A stretch of DNA of 64,000 bases, from the NCBI GenBank assembly GCA_963277665.1, contig OY728142.1:13468001-13532000 (forward strand), given 5' to 3'. Shown in pieces: positions 46,394 to 61,500 of this stretch. How positions within the stretch are numbered: the first letter of the stretch is position 1; every line of letters begins with the position of its first letter. Source of the DNA: Viscum album (Eukaryota > Streptophyta > Magnoliopsida > Santalales > Viscaceae). Under the pieces are notes generated by a model. The model made no database searches. It worked only from the letters and a program-made list of their open reading frames with translations, and had not been told where the DNA came from. Position numbers and translations under genes: made by a program.

Positions 46394-49300
46394 TATAAAA
46401 CGATAAATTTCATCCATAGATTCCACATCTTATTAAATGAATATTCATTACATAACATAACACTTGATTCCATATAACACATAAGTCTAGTGACATTGGA
46501 TACTTCGATACCTAAAAAATTATTTATTAGAGAACTACATAATTTCTCACTTAGTTATTCATAACTAAAAGCCTTATTAGATTAATATTACTCAATACCA
46601 TTCATAATAACCTAAGGAAAAGAAATCATAGTAAATGGTGAGATGAGATTATTAGTAATGGAAAACAAGGGAGATATGAGTTATCACATGAGTATAACAT
46701 GAGCACACGGTTATAATAATATGAGATTAGAATTTTAAAACCATGCCTTATATATCAATGATTATAATTTTGAGTTATAACATAAATATTGGTAGTTAAT
46801 AATACCTGAATCATAAAGGAATAATATAACATGATCTATAAGAACATAAAATTGGAAAAAGACATTTGTTTTTGGCACGAAAATTAGCATAGATAATTAT
46901 TTCCATAGCAGTCAACGATCACTACCAAGGATATTATAGTGTATTGGGTTCACTCATAAAATTTTCATAGTATTAAAGGTTTACTACAAAGACTAAAATA
47001 ATGTATAAATTACCTTACAAAACTGAGCTCACTCCCCACTCTATACCTATTTATCCCATGAGATATCAATAATTACCAAATTCATTCGAGGGATATATAA
47101 TTATGGACCCACCTATCACATATTAAGAACCATATAGATGAATTCCACAAGATTATTAAACATTCACCACATCATAACTCATGAAATAAAATCCATTTTA
47201 TAAACATTACATCATAGTAAAACTTATGTAAAAGAGGTAGGTTTCATAAAAAAATAATCATTTCATTATAACATAACCAGAAAAAATGGAACGGGTATCA
47301 TAAAAATATTTTCATCCTAAACATAAACCATGTTGAGAATGAATTATTATTATATCATTATATCATATCTCTAGTAAATCATAATTTAAATAAAGTGTTT
47401 TTGTCTTTGGTTAATATAAATACCATTAAAAGACCACTAAAACATTGTTGAGGAAAATAACATTTTCATTTTGAAAATAAATTTTTATAAAATAAAAATT
47501 CTCAAAATATTTTGTAAATCTATTTATTTGAAAATAACCTTGGAACAATATAAATAAATCACTATAGTATATAGCAGTTATAATGGTGGGAAATTATGTT
47601 CATGCTGTATAATCTAAAAGAAAACATTTCTTTCAAATTTTTGTTATAAGTCAGAAAGTACCTCACTTATATAATGACAAAAAGATTAATTTTAAACCAT
47701 TTTATTAAAATTAAAAAAGGGTAAAAATGAATTTTTAAAATCATATTATAATAGTAAAATCCTCCTATAAAACATTTTTTGAAAACATGGATATGGAAGA
47801 ATAATGATGTTCTCATCCAAAGAGACAAATATATCCATCTTTCCTTATAAACGTATTTTTTATATCTTGAGTCATTATGGTGAGTAAAATGAAATTAAAA
47901 CATGTATTTTGATGAAATAATTTGATTATAAGAAACTAAATTAGTTTTTTGAGAGATAGATAATAAGAATTCATCATCATAAACTTAATCATACACAATC
48001 TGGATAAACTATGAGATTAAAACATAAAATACTTGATTGCTTCAGTGAAATTTGATTCATATGTTCCATTAGAGAAAGAAACATATATGTATATGTAAAT
48101 ATTAATAAATTTTATAATTATAATCATAATTTATATTCATGTACACTATATACAAAACATAAAAGAAAAAAGTGGTGAATATGGAATGTGTCTCACAAAA
48201 ATAAAAGAGAGTTGTAAATATCTTACCTCTGGCCAGAATTCCTTAATACATGTTTGAACACCCTTAATAAAAAAATATATTTATTATATATATATATCAT
48301 ACGAAATATGATTTACTTATAACTTTTTATCGTTTTTTATATACAATTCTTTATTAAAATCCTTATCTTGGGTGATAACTGCTTCATTTATAATGTAGGG
48401 TTTGGGTCATTAGTTTTTTTACCCATAATTTTATCATGGTTACATCATATCCATAAGGTTAATTTTTATATAAATATCATATATATTAATTATGTACAAA
48501 TTTTTATTCATCTATAAAATTTATAGATAGAAAAATGAATCACACTATTCATGAAGATGGTAGGTTATACGTACGCATTAACACTATCTTCACTTTATAG
48601 AAGATTAAACTAAAGAATGGTAAATATTAATTAAAATTTATAGAATAATTATTATATAATATTAATAATTTATATTAATTTAATATATCCTTATTACCAT
48701 AAAATTAAAATGTACATTAAAAAACAAATCACATCACTTCGTGGAGGTGGTAGTCCACACGTACGCATGAGGAGCGTTATTATCCTCCAACAGATTAGAA
48801 GGTAAGAAGGTATGTATTATATTATAATTATATAAGTATAATTATGTTTTAATTATAATATATAAATATTAAATCCATAATAATAACCATCTATGACATA
48901 TGGTGATGAAAAATTAATTGTATCTCTATGTAGAGATTATATGTCGTATGAACACACGGGCAATAATTTCATATCTCATTTGAAGAAAAGTTGGTGAATA
49001 AAAGTTGTTTTAAAATAAAAATAACATTTAAATTCACTAATTATAATAAATTTATTATTTTTATAACAATATAACAAATTTATTGTAGTTGATAGAATAA
49101 TTAAAAAAAGAGACCAGTCAAAGAAAATTGCATCTTCTTTGAAACGACTCTTTTAGAACGTCTCTTAAGTATCATCGGACATGTATTTTTGAAAGGTCAG
49201 ATCCTCTATAATATGTCTAAGTGAGTTTATAAGGTATTTTTTCACAGTATTTTCTAGATATGAAGATCAAATTGATGTGAGTAATATAAAGTAGGGGATC

Positions 49301-50840
49301 CCTTTTATAATTGAGTGGATGGGCACTCTTGGTATTTCTTAAAAGATTAATATATAATAAAGTAATTCTACAAAAAAAATCTTTCAAATGGATAGTTATT
49401 TTAATATATGTTAGAATGTGGTTATAATAATATCAAAAATAAAAATATTCATAGTATTTTATTTCATTTTAAACCATATCATTTTTTATTAATAGCTTGG
49501 TTAACAAATTTCAACCTTAAATACAGTAACAACTTTTTTAGACATAAAGGGTTATAAATTTACCTATTATGAGAAAATTGGTACATAAATGTCCAAGGGA
49601 TATGATTTCAATAAATATATTATCAACTTTTTATTATTTAAATATTTTTGATATTGATAAATTATTTAATAAAATATTATATGGACAAAATATCATTAAT
49701 GTCAATTTTGACAATGTTCATTTAATTTGAATTAAAAGACATAAATGAAATGCTATAATTATAAAAAAAATCATTATAAACATTATTAATATATTATATG
49801 TATCTAGAATATTATTTTAACACAACAAATCAATTTAACTATATTAATTTTAATATTTTTAAAATAATTTATTTTATATTTCACTTAATTGAACAAAAGA
49901 TGAATTGGCGTTGAACGAGAATTGAAGATAATTATTTAATCACTGAAAATAGAATAAAATTATCATCTTGAATTTACTTTTTTTATTCATAAAATTAAAA
50001 TTTATATTTTTTAATAACATTATTTTTACTTATGGGGACACATAATAGATATTTAAAAGTAAGAGAGTGACATTTTGTAACTTTCTTTGCTTTAATATTA
50101 TATAGGCCATCTTCATGGAAAAGTGTCTATTAAAAAATTAAATTTAAAGCCTAAGGGGATAAAGTCTGAGTTACATACATTTAATAATAATTAGGATGAA
50201 TAAATTTGGCCTTTCTACTTATTTTTAACCTAGGTTAACTTAAATTTCCATTTACTAAGGTGACAAATTTGACCATGGTTACTATTCATATCTATGAAAA
50301 ATAAAAGGTTCCAAATTACCAATTACAAAACATCTAAATATAAACATAGGAAAAAAAATTCAACATTAAATTTATATATGTTTCAAAAATTAATTTTATA
50401 AATATTTTCACAAAATGTGATAAAAAGTACTTTTTAGAAAAATTAAATTATTAGTATAAAACCAGGTTTATTATTATCTCATGATTAGAAAAAATATTAA
50501 ATGAATATTAAGAAAATTCATTATATATATCATGTGTAAGTTTCATAAAAATAACTCACCAATAGTGATTAATTTATTTTATTAAAATAAAAATACATCA
50601 CACACATAAAAATAGTTTTAAAAAAAAACATATTCTTATGATTTTAAAATAATAATTATTATTTTTTTAAATAATTTTTAACCAATGAATGAATTTTATA
50701 AATATATAACCATATGTTCTTTTCATATTTTAGTTATTTCTATTCAAACCTTCTAATTTAAAGGCTATGTGATTACTTTCACAAAATAATATTTCAATAG
50801 TATATCACTGGTCATTTAAAACTTGTGTGGCGTGTAACAC
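46394..50840 (-). mobile_element. Ty3/gypsy LTR D
   Basis: About 4.4 kb. The left end is set by the primer site. The right end is approximate: AAAGGCTATGTGATTACTTT at 50760 aligns with CAACTAGGTGATAACAATCA of LTR F near its end. It keeps the family's GC-rich motifs: GATGGTAGGTTATACGTACG at 48555 and GGAGGTGGTAGTCCACACGT at 48743. It is 5' LTR of G2 and stands where the 3' LTR of G3 belongs. No gene is seen. Confidence 0.7.
49302..49309 (-). promoter_or_regulatory. TATA box of LTR D
   Basis: Minus strand TATAAAAG, about 1.53 kb from the LTR start, like the 1.63 kb in the array LTRs. GGGCACTCTTGG downstream (49322) is also shared with the array (27033). Confidence 0.65.
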
Positions 50841-51000
50841 AAGCTATCAACGAAATAAAAATTATTTAAAGATTAATATTTTCTATAATCTATATGTGAT
50901 TTAGTTTTAATTGATATGAATCATAATCAATTACATGATCATTCTTCATTAAAATAGGACCCAATCCCTTAAATGAATTATTTTTGTAGATAACAAAGAA
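50841..51000 (-). pseudogene. Gypsy RNase H remnant (G3)
   Basis: Minus strand GLGPILMKNDHVIDYDSYQL followed by KLNHI aligns with GLGAVLMQxGxVIAYASRQLKxHExNY. Only this block is left; the rest of RNase H and all of integrase are missing before LTR D. Confidence 0.75.
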
Positions 51001-51960
51001 ATCATTTTATGATAGTAGATCCCAAACTAGAGAATTCTCTGATATTATTTTTAATTCGTAGATAAAATAATCCCATTCATTTTTTCATATTAAACTAACT
51101 CCTTTTTGTGTTAAATTAGTTATTAGACGTGATATCCATTCAATGTATTCAAAAAATCATTAGTAATATCTAGTAAATCAAAGGAAAATAAAAATATCTA
51201 TAATGTTTAAGTCTTGTTTAGTCATAAAATGATTTAGTTATAATAGGAAAAATAGTAATGAAATATTTATTTAAAATATGTCCAAGTAATTGAATCATTT
51301 GTGACCATAAATCATATTTTTAAATATTTTGTATAAAATAATTTCTATTTGGGTTGGAAAGACAATCCTTAGATGTTTTTCATGATCCTCTTAACCTTTT
51401 GAATAAACAAAAATTTAATCAATAAAAAACAAAAAGTAATCTAAATATTAATGTAAAACTCTATTAATGAGATACATCAATACATCTAGAGAAATTTATA
51501 TCCCAAAGGGTATAACCACAAACTCATAATTCACATACCTAGTATAAAATGTTTTTTTGGAATGTCAACCTCTTTTACCTTCAGCTAATGGTACCTGAAC
51601 CATTGGTCAACCATAAAAAATATTAATCTCCCTGGAGATTATAAAAAAATTCACAAATATGAGGTAATGGATAATTATTCTTAACAGTAATGTTATTCAA
51701 AGATCTATAATCAATGCAAAACCTCCAGAAACCATCTATCTTTTTAACAAATAAAACAGGATCACCCAATACTGAATTGATAGGATGAATGAATCCTTTA
51801 TCATGTAATGAATGAAACATATATTTCAATTATAAATATTCGATATGATCTATTCGATAAGGGGGAAATGAAATCTTCCTTTCATCAGTCACTAATTTAA
51901 TAGTAAATTCAACTACCTAATTTGTTATAACACTATGAAACTCGTTAGAAAAAATATACA
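51001..51960 (-). pseudogene. Gypsy reverse transcriptase remnant (G3)
   Basis: The N-terminal approach ERKISFPPYRIDHIEY (family: xxPISRAPYRMAPxEL) leads into an open stretch at 51623-51829: [40 protein letters not shown] and [20 protein letters not shown]. These are textbook gypsy RT blocks ([60 protein letters not shown]). The palm with the DD box and the thumb (51060-51620) are present but broken by stops. Confidence 0.92.
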
Positions 51961-52559
51961 TATATTCTTTTACTATTGGTATATCATTAATCTAAACAAT
52001 TATTTTATTTTAATCAATCTGAACAAGGTAATTTTCATTTACATATCTTAATATTTTCTCAATTATTCATATTTCATGAATGGTATTGATTCTTATATAA
52101 AAATTGAAACATATTTTGGAAAAATACTTCTTTGGATATGAAATATATATTAACATGATATCATGCAAGACAAAATATATATAAAAGATGTCAAATTATA
52201 AATTGGGAAAGTAATCATGGATTATGTGGAAAAACATCCCAAAAATGATAACTATAAGAACTTTGAAAATTCTTTTTTCCTTAATACTTTCACCATGTGT
52301 TTTTACAATATAACTAGATTTTTTATGGTGAAATTATCATTTTACCCTCAATTATTCATAAATGAATTGTTTTTTGACCATAAATCAAACAATAATTTAG
52401 TATAATATAAATAAATGACTAATTTAGTATTTATCACTTTTTTATGGATCAATATCTTCCAAAGAATTTGTAATGGATTTCTCCACATCCTTCTACTTAT
52501 AGTATTGCTACTTGCCATCATTTAGGATATTCTCCAAACATGAATTAAAATAATGACCC
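51961..52559 (-). other. G3 protease region, unassigned
   Basis: Between RT and the gag zinc knuckles, where protease should be. No DSG block was found. The plus-strand ORF at 52217-52405 has no support. Confidence 0.35.
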
Positions 52560-53060
52560 ACCTAATTTCATTTAAAACATTTTACTTACTTTTTATCAAT
52601 ATTTCTATTACCAATACCAATATCTTTTTCCTTGAAATCATGAACCATATGACCAAACATATCACATCATATGCACTTACCATATTTCATAAGACATTTT
52701 CCATGATGATTTTCACCACACTAATCACAAACTACACACATGAATTTCATACCTTCATATTTCATTGATAGATTATTACAATTTTATTTCCACTTTTAAC
52801 TACTTTTCTTATTATTATCATAAAACACCATATCATCATCAAAATCCATTTCTACCTTTTTACCACATCAAAAAAGTTTCTTACAACTTTTAAATTCATA
52901 GGTTGCTAGTACCCTTTGATATTTTTCATTCAATCCACAGTAAGAATAATTAATTTTAAGATCAAAATCATGGATAAAATGTTGTGTGTATATTTCCAAT
53001 AGGGTGAGGTTTTCTTCATACACATCCACTAAATCATCCTTATTTATTCTCAATTAAAAT
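52560..53060 (-). pseudogene. Gypsy gag C-terminus with zinc knuckles (G3)
   Basis: Minus strand: FIHDFDLKINYSYCGLNEKY then QRVLATYEFKSCKKLF (53053-52868; family: FExGLRPxIRxRVxxxxxxTYxEVVxxAL), then CD-stop-CGENHHGKC (family: CxxCGxxHxGEC), and GKCI followed by DMFGHMVHDF (family: GxCYRCGxxGHxxRDC, with several Cys lost). This double zinc-binding pattern is typical of plant chromovirus gag, which binds the RNA genome. Confidence 0.85.
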
Positions 53061-53680
53061 AATTAAATTTTCATCCTATGTTATATAGATTTAGGAAAAT
53101 ATTAATCAAGGAAAATATTCTTGAATTACTCCCATTACAAGGCACCGATATATTCTCTCTCTAAATTTTTTAACCATTTACTTTCATTTACAAGAACCAA
53201 CTTATAAATGGTATATTAAAAGAGTAAAATTCTGATGTTCCGAATAACCCATGAATTTAAATATCTTTTCTAGTGATTTAATTCATCCATATTCTACCAA
53301 TGGGTCAGAATATTTACTAAATTATAGAGGGTTTTTCTTATAAAATACTCTACTATCAACAAGTTTCTAAATTGTGGATCTAGATTCCCTATAGCATGGA
53401 TTCCACAACCATTTATAGCCTATATAAACTGATCCATAATAGAAAAAACTACCTATCACAAATTCTATAAATTTATGGTTACTTATTTGAAAGGATATTG
53501 TTCTCCTGGTTCCTTGCTACTTCACCTTCCATATTTAATCTATGGAAATCCATTCCAAAGAAACATTTTTAATAAAAAAACATGGTAATCTTAAAATGAT
53601 ATATTATGATAACCATAAATTATAATGTCTAAATTGTATTTTTCTACAATATTATATCCTTTAAAAATAGCTATACCTTA
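53061..53680 (-). other. G3 gag capsid and leader region
   Basis: By position it holds the capsid and 5' leader. I recognise no clear block here. Confidence 0.4.
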
Positions 53681-53692
53681 CAAATGATACCA
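53681..53692 (-). promoter_or_regulatory. Primer-binding site (G3)
   Basis: Minus strand TGGTATCATTTG, two bases from the LTR end CTTATA. Confidence 0.8.
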
Positions 53693-53694
53693 AC

Positions 53695-56600
53695 TATAAG
53701 GAACCATCCTTAAACAATCCATAAATTGTATCTTTTGTCAATAATTTATTTTCTTGAATTATTAAAGATTTTTTAGGTTTGAATTTTTAAAGATTTAATT
53801 GATAAACCTTACATAAATAAATATTAGATCACAAAGTGTAAACATCCACTCAGTATCCATTTTTCCAACATTAAAATTTGTTAATATATAATATTTTTTC
53901 TTTTCATGAAATGTATTCTTAATTTTTATATTGACATCATCCTTGTTCATACACATCATTAAAACTCAATGAAAAAAAATTAAATTCTTGAATGAGAACA
54001 AAATTATTAGTACCGAGAATTAAAAAAAATGAAAGAAACATGTTAGTCCATGAATATTGATAAAAAATATCCTTTTTAAAAATATTTTTGAAGCCCAAAA
54101 TAAACGTTTTCTTACCTAAAAATAAACTTTTATTACAAAATAATTTCAAAATTTTTTTCATAATAAATATTAAATGTAATATAAAACTCTTAAAAGTTTC
54201 TTTACAATCATATCAAACTCATGTTTTTTCAAAATTTTATACATTTCATTCTTAAGATAGAGTATAAAATTTATTTTAAACATATTCACGCTACCTTACC
54301 TTGTGAATTCACAACATTTAGATAAAAAATCATAGAAAAAATAGATAAATATTATAGGTATCTTGGGATATTATTTCCATATAAATCTTAAAAACATAAT
54401 AAACTACATGATAAATTCAAATAATCTTATACGAGAACCTAACTTTTTAACTCAATCCCTTTACTCAATGCATTAGAGAGATGTATTAGGATCAACTATT
54501 CTCATTTTATAATGGAACAACCCATCATTGATTTAAAATAGAACCACCAATACATGTTTTATGAAGGATCTATCCATTATCATAAATAATTACCAAGAAC
54601 CGTAACATAATTATAAAACCTGAAAAAATTCATTTTACATCATTACAATTAAAAATATTATTTCTAACTTTAATAAAAAATTTTTAGATATTGAAATATC
54701 CATTTCACTTAAAACCATTTTGGAAAATACCAAAAATAAATGTAAAGATAGTTTTTATTTTAATAACATGTGAAATACTATAAATAAAGTTAAATATAAA
54801 ATAACATTTATGGATGTGGGAAAAACAATTGACATTGTGTATATTAAAATAAATCATTACATTTAAATTTTTTTCAAAAAATTATTTATAAAATATGAAG
54901 AAAGATAACTTTTAAAAACCATAAAAATAATTTAAAAAGTATCATTAAAGAAAATTTATAAATAATGTTTTCATATTATAAATACATCCATAATATAATT
55001 TTATGAATACATACATGGAAGAAAAATATTTTGAAAATAATTCTTAAAAATATTTAAAATGAGGATTGAAAAGTAAAGTGACTCTTACCACAAGTCCATA
55101 TTCTCAGGTTTTGTCTTTATCTTCCCAAATGATAAAATTATATTAATATTTTAATTAACTAAAAACCATTATCAAGTTTAATAGTCCAGTTTTTTGTTTT
55201 TAAACTATGCTATAAAAATTTCCGAATCAATTAATTTCACATGAGATGTTTTGAAGATATTTGACTCATATATCCCAAAGGAATTTTTTAAGTTGAATAT
55301 GGTCAAATAGTTAAATATTAAATCATACACCAATAATAATAATGAAACCATTATCTTTTTTATATATAAAATATACTTTTAAAACTAACCTTGAATGATG
55401 GTTCTGCAAAATGAATTATGTTTCAATTATGGTGATAGTAAGTTATACGTATGCATGAGTAACATTTCCATTTTAGAATAAAAATGATTGAAATAAGGTC
55501 ATTATTAATTTGATCTTAAATTATGATTAATATATCATAAATATAATATTATTTCTATAAATACACTTATATATACTATCCATGTGATGTGGTCCTTAAG
55601 AATGTATCACATCACTTAGTGAAGGTTGTAATCCAAACTTACACATGAATGATATTATCATTTTTCAATTGATATAAAGGTTGGAAAAATGATATTTTAT
55701 CATTAAATAATTTTAATTATTTTAATAATATCATATATATATAATTTAAATCCATCATTATAACCAATAGTGATAATTAGTGATGGTAATTAATTACATC
55801 GGTTCGTGAGGCGGTTATCCGTCGTACACAAAAATGATGGTTTGAGGTCCCACTTCATGAAATGGGATATGGATATGGGTAATTAAATTAACATAATAAA
55901 ATCTTATTATATGGAAGATATTGGTGTTATTATTTCTTTATAGTTGAATAATATTTTCTTGGGAGAGAATAAGAAATAAAGCTAAACTGCTTTGTTAATA
56001 ATGTTACCTCTTCTTCAAAAAACTTATTTAGGTTTATACCTAAATAATTACTAGATGAGTTTCATGATAATATAATGTACTCTAGTACATTTTCAGGAAC
56101 GTAATTATGGTAATTTTTTTGGTATTTTACAATACAAAAGTCTATCGAAGGTTGAACAAAAGAGTATAATAGGTGCCATTTTATAAGTTAGGGGAGGAAA
56201 AAATCTTGGAATAACCTAAATTATTAAATAGATATACATTAATAAACATGGGTAAATGGATCCAAATTGATATAATTAAAATAAATAAGAATAATGCGTC
56301 TATATAATCACATAAAATAAATTTTATTAAATGTTAAAAATATGGTTTCACCGTTATCAGTTTCTTTTAACATCAATTTAACCCTTTTGACAGTTACTAT
56401 GATATCAATTTTTTGTACTCTTTAGGGGTCAATAAAGTAAAAATAAAAGTAAAAGTGATCATAAATGGAACCTTTTTTTATATCTTAATCCATATGACAT
56501 TTTCTTTTATTAATATATTATTTTTAGAAATTTTAAATCATTTAATATAATAAAAGTTATTATAAAATATCATTAATATCATTTTTGGAACTATTCATTT

Positions 56601-57781
56601 AATTTGAATTCCAAAAAAATTAAAAATATTAAATTATAATAAAATCCCCTAAAATAAACCAAATATGTTATATTAATATTGAAAATTATCATGACACAAT
56701 AATTCACCCAAAAAATATAACTTTAAGAGTTTTTAAAATCATTTACATGATTTTTCTACTACTTTCACAAGCATTGTGTTGGTGTTGCAAAAGAATTTAA
56801 GATAATTACTTCACCAGTAAAAAAATAAAAATAATGTACCATGATAAAAAATTATTTGTATTCAATTTTTTTAATGGAATATAATTTATTTTTATCCTTG
56901 TGAAAAAGAAAGTGAGTGAAATTTTTGACTTTATATATTGTTGAAGATATATATAAGTTATTTTCAATGAAAATTGGAAAACAATTACTATAAATTATAA
57001 AATTTCATGAGGATGGTAAAAAATCAGTCATCAAGTCACTTAAATTAAGTATTTTGGTTATTTTTAGTCCTTATCATATTATTTTTGAACCTCAATTACC
57101 TGATATACCCTTACCGAGGTGAAAAATACTTACTGTGGTTTCTATTGATAATGACCAAAAATAAAATAGATCTATTTACCAAATATGAACCAAATGATAC
57201 TAAATTTGAAATCAATTTTCGAAGATTCAATTTCTAGCACTTTTAGAAATTAATTTACGATTAATATAAAATACATATTGAAGAATATTTTTTTTTTGAA
57301 AAATGCATTTTTAAGCCTAAAAATAAACTTATAACAAAATTAGGTATAATGTTGATTACTTGGAAATAAATTATATTATTAATAATTAAAGTATATTGAT
57401 GTTAATTAATATTAAATTGGACTTTTAAAATCATTTATTTAATAAAAAAGATGATAGTTGTATAAAAATAGGCACTTTTTACTATTCACTAAAAAATCAA
57501 TCATCTCAAAAAATACCCAACATTGACATTAATATAATTTTTACCCACTGATTTAAAAAATTAAATTACTTTTCTAAAATTACGGTTATAAAAATTTTAA
57601 TTCAATATTTTAAATTTACCTGATAATATGTGTAAACAAATTTATTAAGAACAAAACTATTTTCTTCTTCACTAGAAAATTACTTTATATTATTATAATC
57701 AATATATCTCTATAAAATATAATTAATGAATATTAATAATACATGAAAATGATTTATTTTATAATTACTTAGTTTTTTACA
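53695..57781 (-). mobile_element. Ty3/gypsy LTR E
   Basis: 4087 bp between a primer site on the left and a polypurine tract on the right. The left end TATAAGGAACCATCCTTAAA aligns with TATAAGGCCCCAACCTTAAA of the array; the right end is TTTTTTACA. GC-rich motif relics: GATAGTAAGTTATACGTATG (55433), ATCACTTAGTGAAGGTTGTA (55608) and GTTCGTGAGGCGGTTATCCG (55802). The ORF at 53937-54161 is chance. Confidence 0.82.
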
Positions 57782-57799
57782 TTATTCCCCCTTTTGAAA
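57782..57799 (-). promoter_or_regulatory. Polypurine tract next to LTR E
   Basis: Minus strand CAAAAGGGGGAATAA next to TGTAAAAAA. Confidence 0.8.
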
Positions 57800-58554
57800 A
57801 TTTTATCCCTATAATTGGATTTATAACTAAAATAAGTGGAGATACTTTTCCCACGTAGCATTTTCTGATTCTCATGTTGCAAATTAAATACTTTGTTTTT
57901 ACAAAAAACCATATCTTTATGAATCAAATTATTTTATAACACCTGTTACTTTTTTCAATCATTACAATAGTTTATTCCTAATATGATTTTTTTTTTCTCA
58001 AAAATAAACTATTTAAGGGATCAAAAGTTGAGATGCATCTTGCATATATTTTCATAACAATAAAAAATGATATACATCATATACCTGAGATAAAATCTAA
58101 GGAAAGGCCACCCAATAGTAAAATAATCAAAATTTCTCTAGTATTTAATATATTCTGATGAAACATGGACATAAATTTATCTTTTTACTAAAACACATTA
58201 CACTTTATCATGGATAATCTATAAGAAAAACAAGATTTCATTTCTCAAAAGAAAGATCTTTTTTCTAGTTTTAAACACAACTTTTCTATATACTTTGAGC
58301 TGTCCTTATGTAATATAGAATCACCTTCACATTCTCAACCATATATTTTACCAATCTAAGTCCCAACAGCTTTGTTTCACATACTTTATCCCAATAAGTT
58401 GGTTTCAGACATATATATCTATATAATATTTCAAAAGGTTAAATCTATATAGTAGAATGAAAACTATTATTATAATAAAACACATCCAGTGTTATATATT
58501 AATACCAAATTCTTTGATAATCCTTTTAAAAATATCAAATATTTTTATCAAATG
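57800..58554 (-). pseudogene. Gypsy integrase C-terminal remnant in a short internal region
   Basis: Between about 57960 and 58200 the minus strand reads FIRIY, ILEKF, LFYYWVAFP, ILSQVYDVYHFLLL and KYMQDASQLL, aligning with FIGPFEILERVGPVAYRLALPPxLSxVHDVFHVSxLRKYxPDPSHxL; several stops. CCCAATAAGTTGGTTTCAGA at 58390 matches a block next to the same domain at 2920. The 774-bp internal region holds nothing else, and no clear primer site is left next to LTR F. Confidence 0.75.
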
Positions 58555-61500
58555 TAAGGACCCATCCTTAAACATTACTTACTCTAGTGTTTTTGGAAAA
58601 ATAATTAACTTTATAAGATATTTTGTTTTAGAGTTTTAGTGAATTAAGAAAAACATACTATAAAGTAAACCCATACTTTACAAGTCAAAACATATACATA
58701 GTATTCATTTATTTTCATAAAAAAAATTAAAATAAAACATGGTTTCTCTTTATGAAAAATCTTTAAAAAAAGATAATTAATCTCATCCTTGTCCTTAATA
58801 TTTCTTAAAACCTATGAAAAAAAATTAAAACTTTGTAAGAGCACAAAAAGATCAATAAGGGATTTAGAATAAAGAAAACTATTGGTCTAGTTAAAAACAT
58901 GAAAAAACCATTTATGGTTATTTATTAAAAATGAAAAAAATTGTATTCACAAAAAATAAAAACATGTTTTTCTTAAGGAAATCCTTTAAAACACTTAACA
59001 AGAAATTTAAAACTCCTTAAGGTGACTTAGAACATCATTTTCATAAAAACCACTATTCAATTAGAATAACTATTAGGAAGACTTCCAATATTATTATTAC
59101 CCAATTCAATAGAGATCTATAATGGGGACCCTACATCATATATGATATATTGGGCTCACCCATGAGCTCCAATTGGCATCAAAACATTGTATAAGCTGTA
59201 TTAGGCTCACCTATTTCTTAGGATCTATAATGGGGCTCAACCTTTTGTATAAGCAATATTGGGATCACCCATGTGCTATATTGGGGATAAACCCTTCATA
59301 CAAGCTATATCAGGCTCACCCATTTCATATAATGATCTAGTAAAATTTCATGAATGAGACACTTTCAACATTAAACACTTTGGAAAACTCTTTTAATCCC
59401 ATTATAAATACACTTTTGTATAAAAATACACTATTATTTTAAAATCCCATTTTCAATACTAAACCACCATTTTCCTTTAAAACCATATTCAATTACAAAA
59501 TAACCAAAAAAGGAAAGTAGGATTTTTTATTTAATAAATCGTGTAATATTTCAATGGAATATATAGATTAAATAATTTTATTATTAGTATAAAATTCCTT
59601 TTTTTCTATGTACGGTAATTGTATAAAATTTATTTTCTTGTTTTTCAAAATGTTACATATAAAAAATATGAAAAGATTCATTTTTAAAACTGTTAATAAA
59701 AATAAAAATTGAAATAAGATTCCCTTAATAATTATTTTATGATAATATAAGTGAAAATGTAAAATAATTTTAATAATATTGACCTGGAGGAAATTATTTT
59801 GAAATTAAATCTTTAAACAATTAAAAAGTGATTTTTAAATCTATGTTACCCATACCACATTGAATTATTTGAATCATAATCCCTATGAAGGAAAAAATTT
59901 AAAAAATACATTAAATAAGATGAAATAAATAAATCAAATATATGATATGTTAAAGGGACTATATACGGATGTCATAAAATAATGTGGGTGTATGACATCA
60001 AAATATACCTTATTGAAAGGCGATTGAGATGATGTCCCTTACATCACTTTTGACTAAATTCAAACATGTTCAAACCTACTGTATTATGGTTTAAATAATG
60101 TTATTAACTCATTGTAGAACTATTTTTATATTTATAATACCTTTTTGATGATTTTATAACATCTTATGGCCCATTCCATAATAATATTTTATTATTTTCA
60201 TGGTTTTAGGTACGTTCGTTTCATGGTTTCATGATCAGTTAATTTCTGTTTAATTATGGGTGTTCTTGTAAAATGAGATTACAATTACAGAATTTGAATG
60301 AATTAGTATGAATGTATTTTTTAAATTATTAATGGTAATATATATCATTTTTATTTATTGTATGAAGATAAATTATTTGATAAAATTTTAATAATAAATG
60401 TTTAGTTCATTTTGGCGGTTTTTTACGAAATTCAAAAAATAGTTTATTTTAAATTAATATTATTTTAATATGTTAGTTTCAGAACATAAAATAGGTTAAA
60501 ATATTAATATTAAAATATTATTTAACCATAATAATAATTTTATGACCATCCATTAATTTAGTAATGTAAAATTAAAAATCATCATTCACAGAGATGGTAA
60601 ACCTCCATAATTTTAACAATAGTTTCATTTCTTTGAATAAAAGAATATGAGAAATGGAATGGATATGAGATATTTAATTATAAAATTAAATATTCAGTAT
60701 ATAAATTATTATACAGCTATAATTCCTTTATGGATGAAGTATTTTAGGAGAAGTTATAAGAAGACAAGAAATCAATAGAGGTGTTTTTAGAAAATTACAT
60801 CTTGAATATCATCTCCTTGAATGATCTATTAAATACCTTGGAAATTGTATTTGGGTTACATCAAAAGAACTTGTATCTATGGAGATTAAAGAGGATATGT
60901 TTTGAAATATACTTGAGAATATTCATGTATTTTGAGGAGAAATGGGGTGGTAAGGGGTTATATTTATACTTGAGGAGGGGTGGGTTTTAAGTAAATAAAT
61001 AATGATTATTTTATGTTTAAATCCAACCACATTATGGTGTCATTAATTTTAAAAACTTTGGCTGGTTATTAATGTTGTAATGTATTTTTAGGGTATATAA
61101 ATACATAAAATACATAAAATACAAATTAAAAATTTTATTTTTAGGTATTTTAGACATTATCTTGTATCTTTAACCATTTTCATTATTTTACCTATAATGC
61201 GGTAAATATTTTTTTTTACCATGATATATTTTTTATGAATAGAAATAAAAATGAACATAATACCTAATTTAGACCTTAAAATTAAAAATAAGGAATCAAT
61301 TTTACCAAATTCAATTCACATAATTTGTAACATTATATTTAAAATTAATCTAGAAGACACAATGGGAAAGCACGTTTTTAAAGTGAAAAAGTTAAAAACA
61401 TTGAAATGTATTTATATCCAATTTCATTGTAAAATAGATTAAAATGAAATAAATTTGTTTTAATTATATATAATTTTACTAATTTTACTTTGAAACTAAT

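Noticed and set aside
52217..52768. Plus-strand ORFs opposite the G3 gag region
   Set aside because: They are antisense to recognisable gag zinc-knuckle sequence and are Phe/Ile/Asn-rich, as expected of chance frames in AT-rich DNA.
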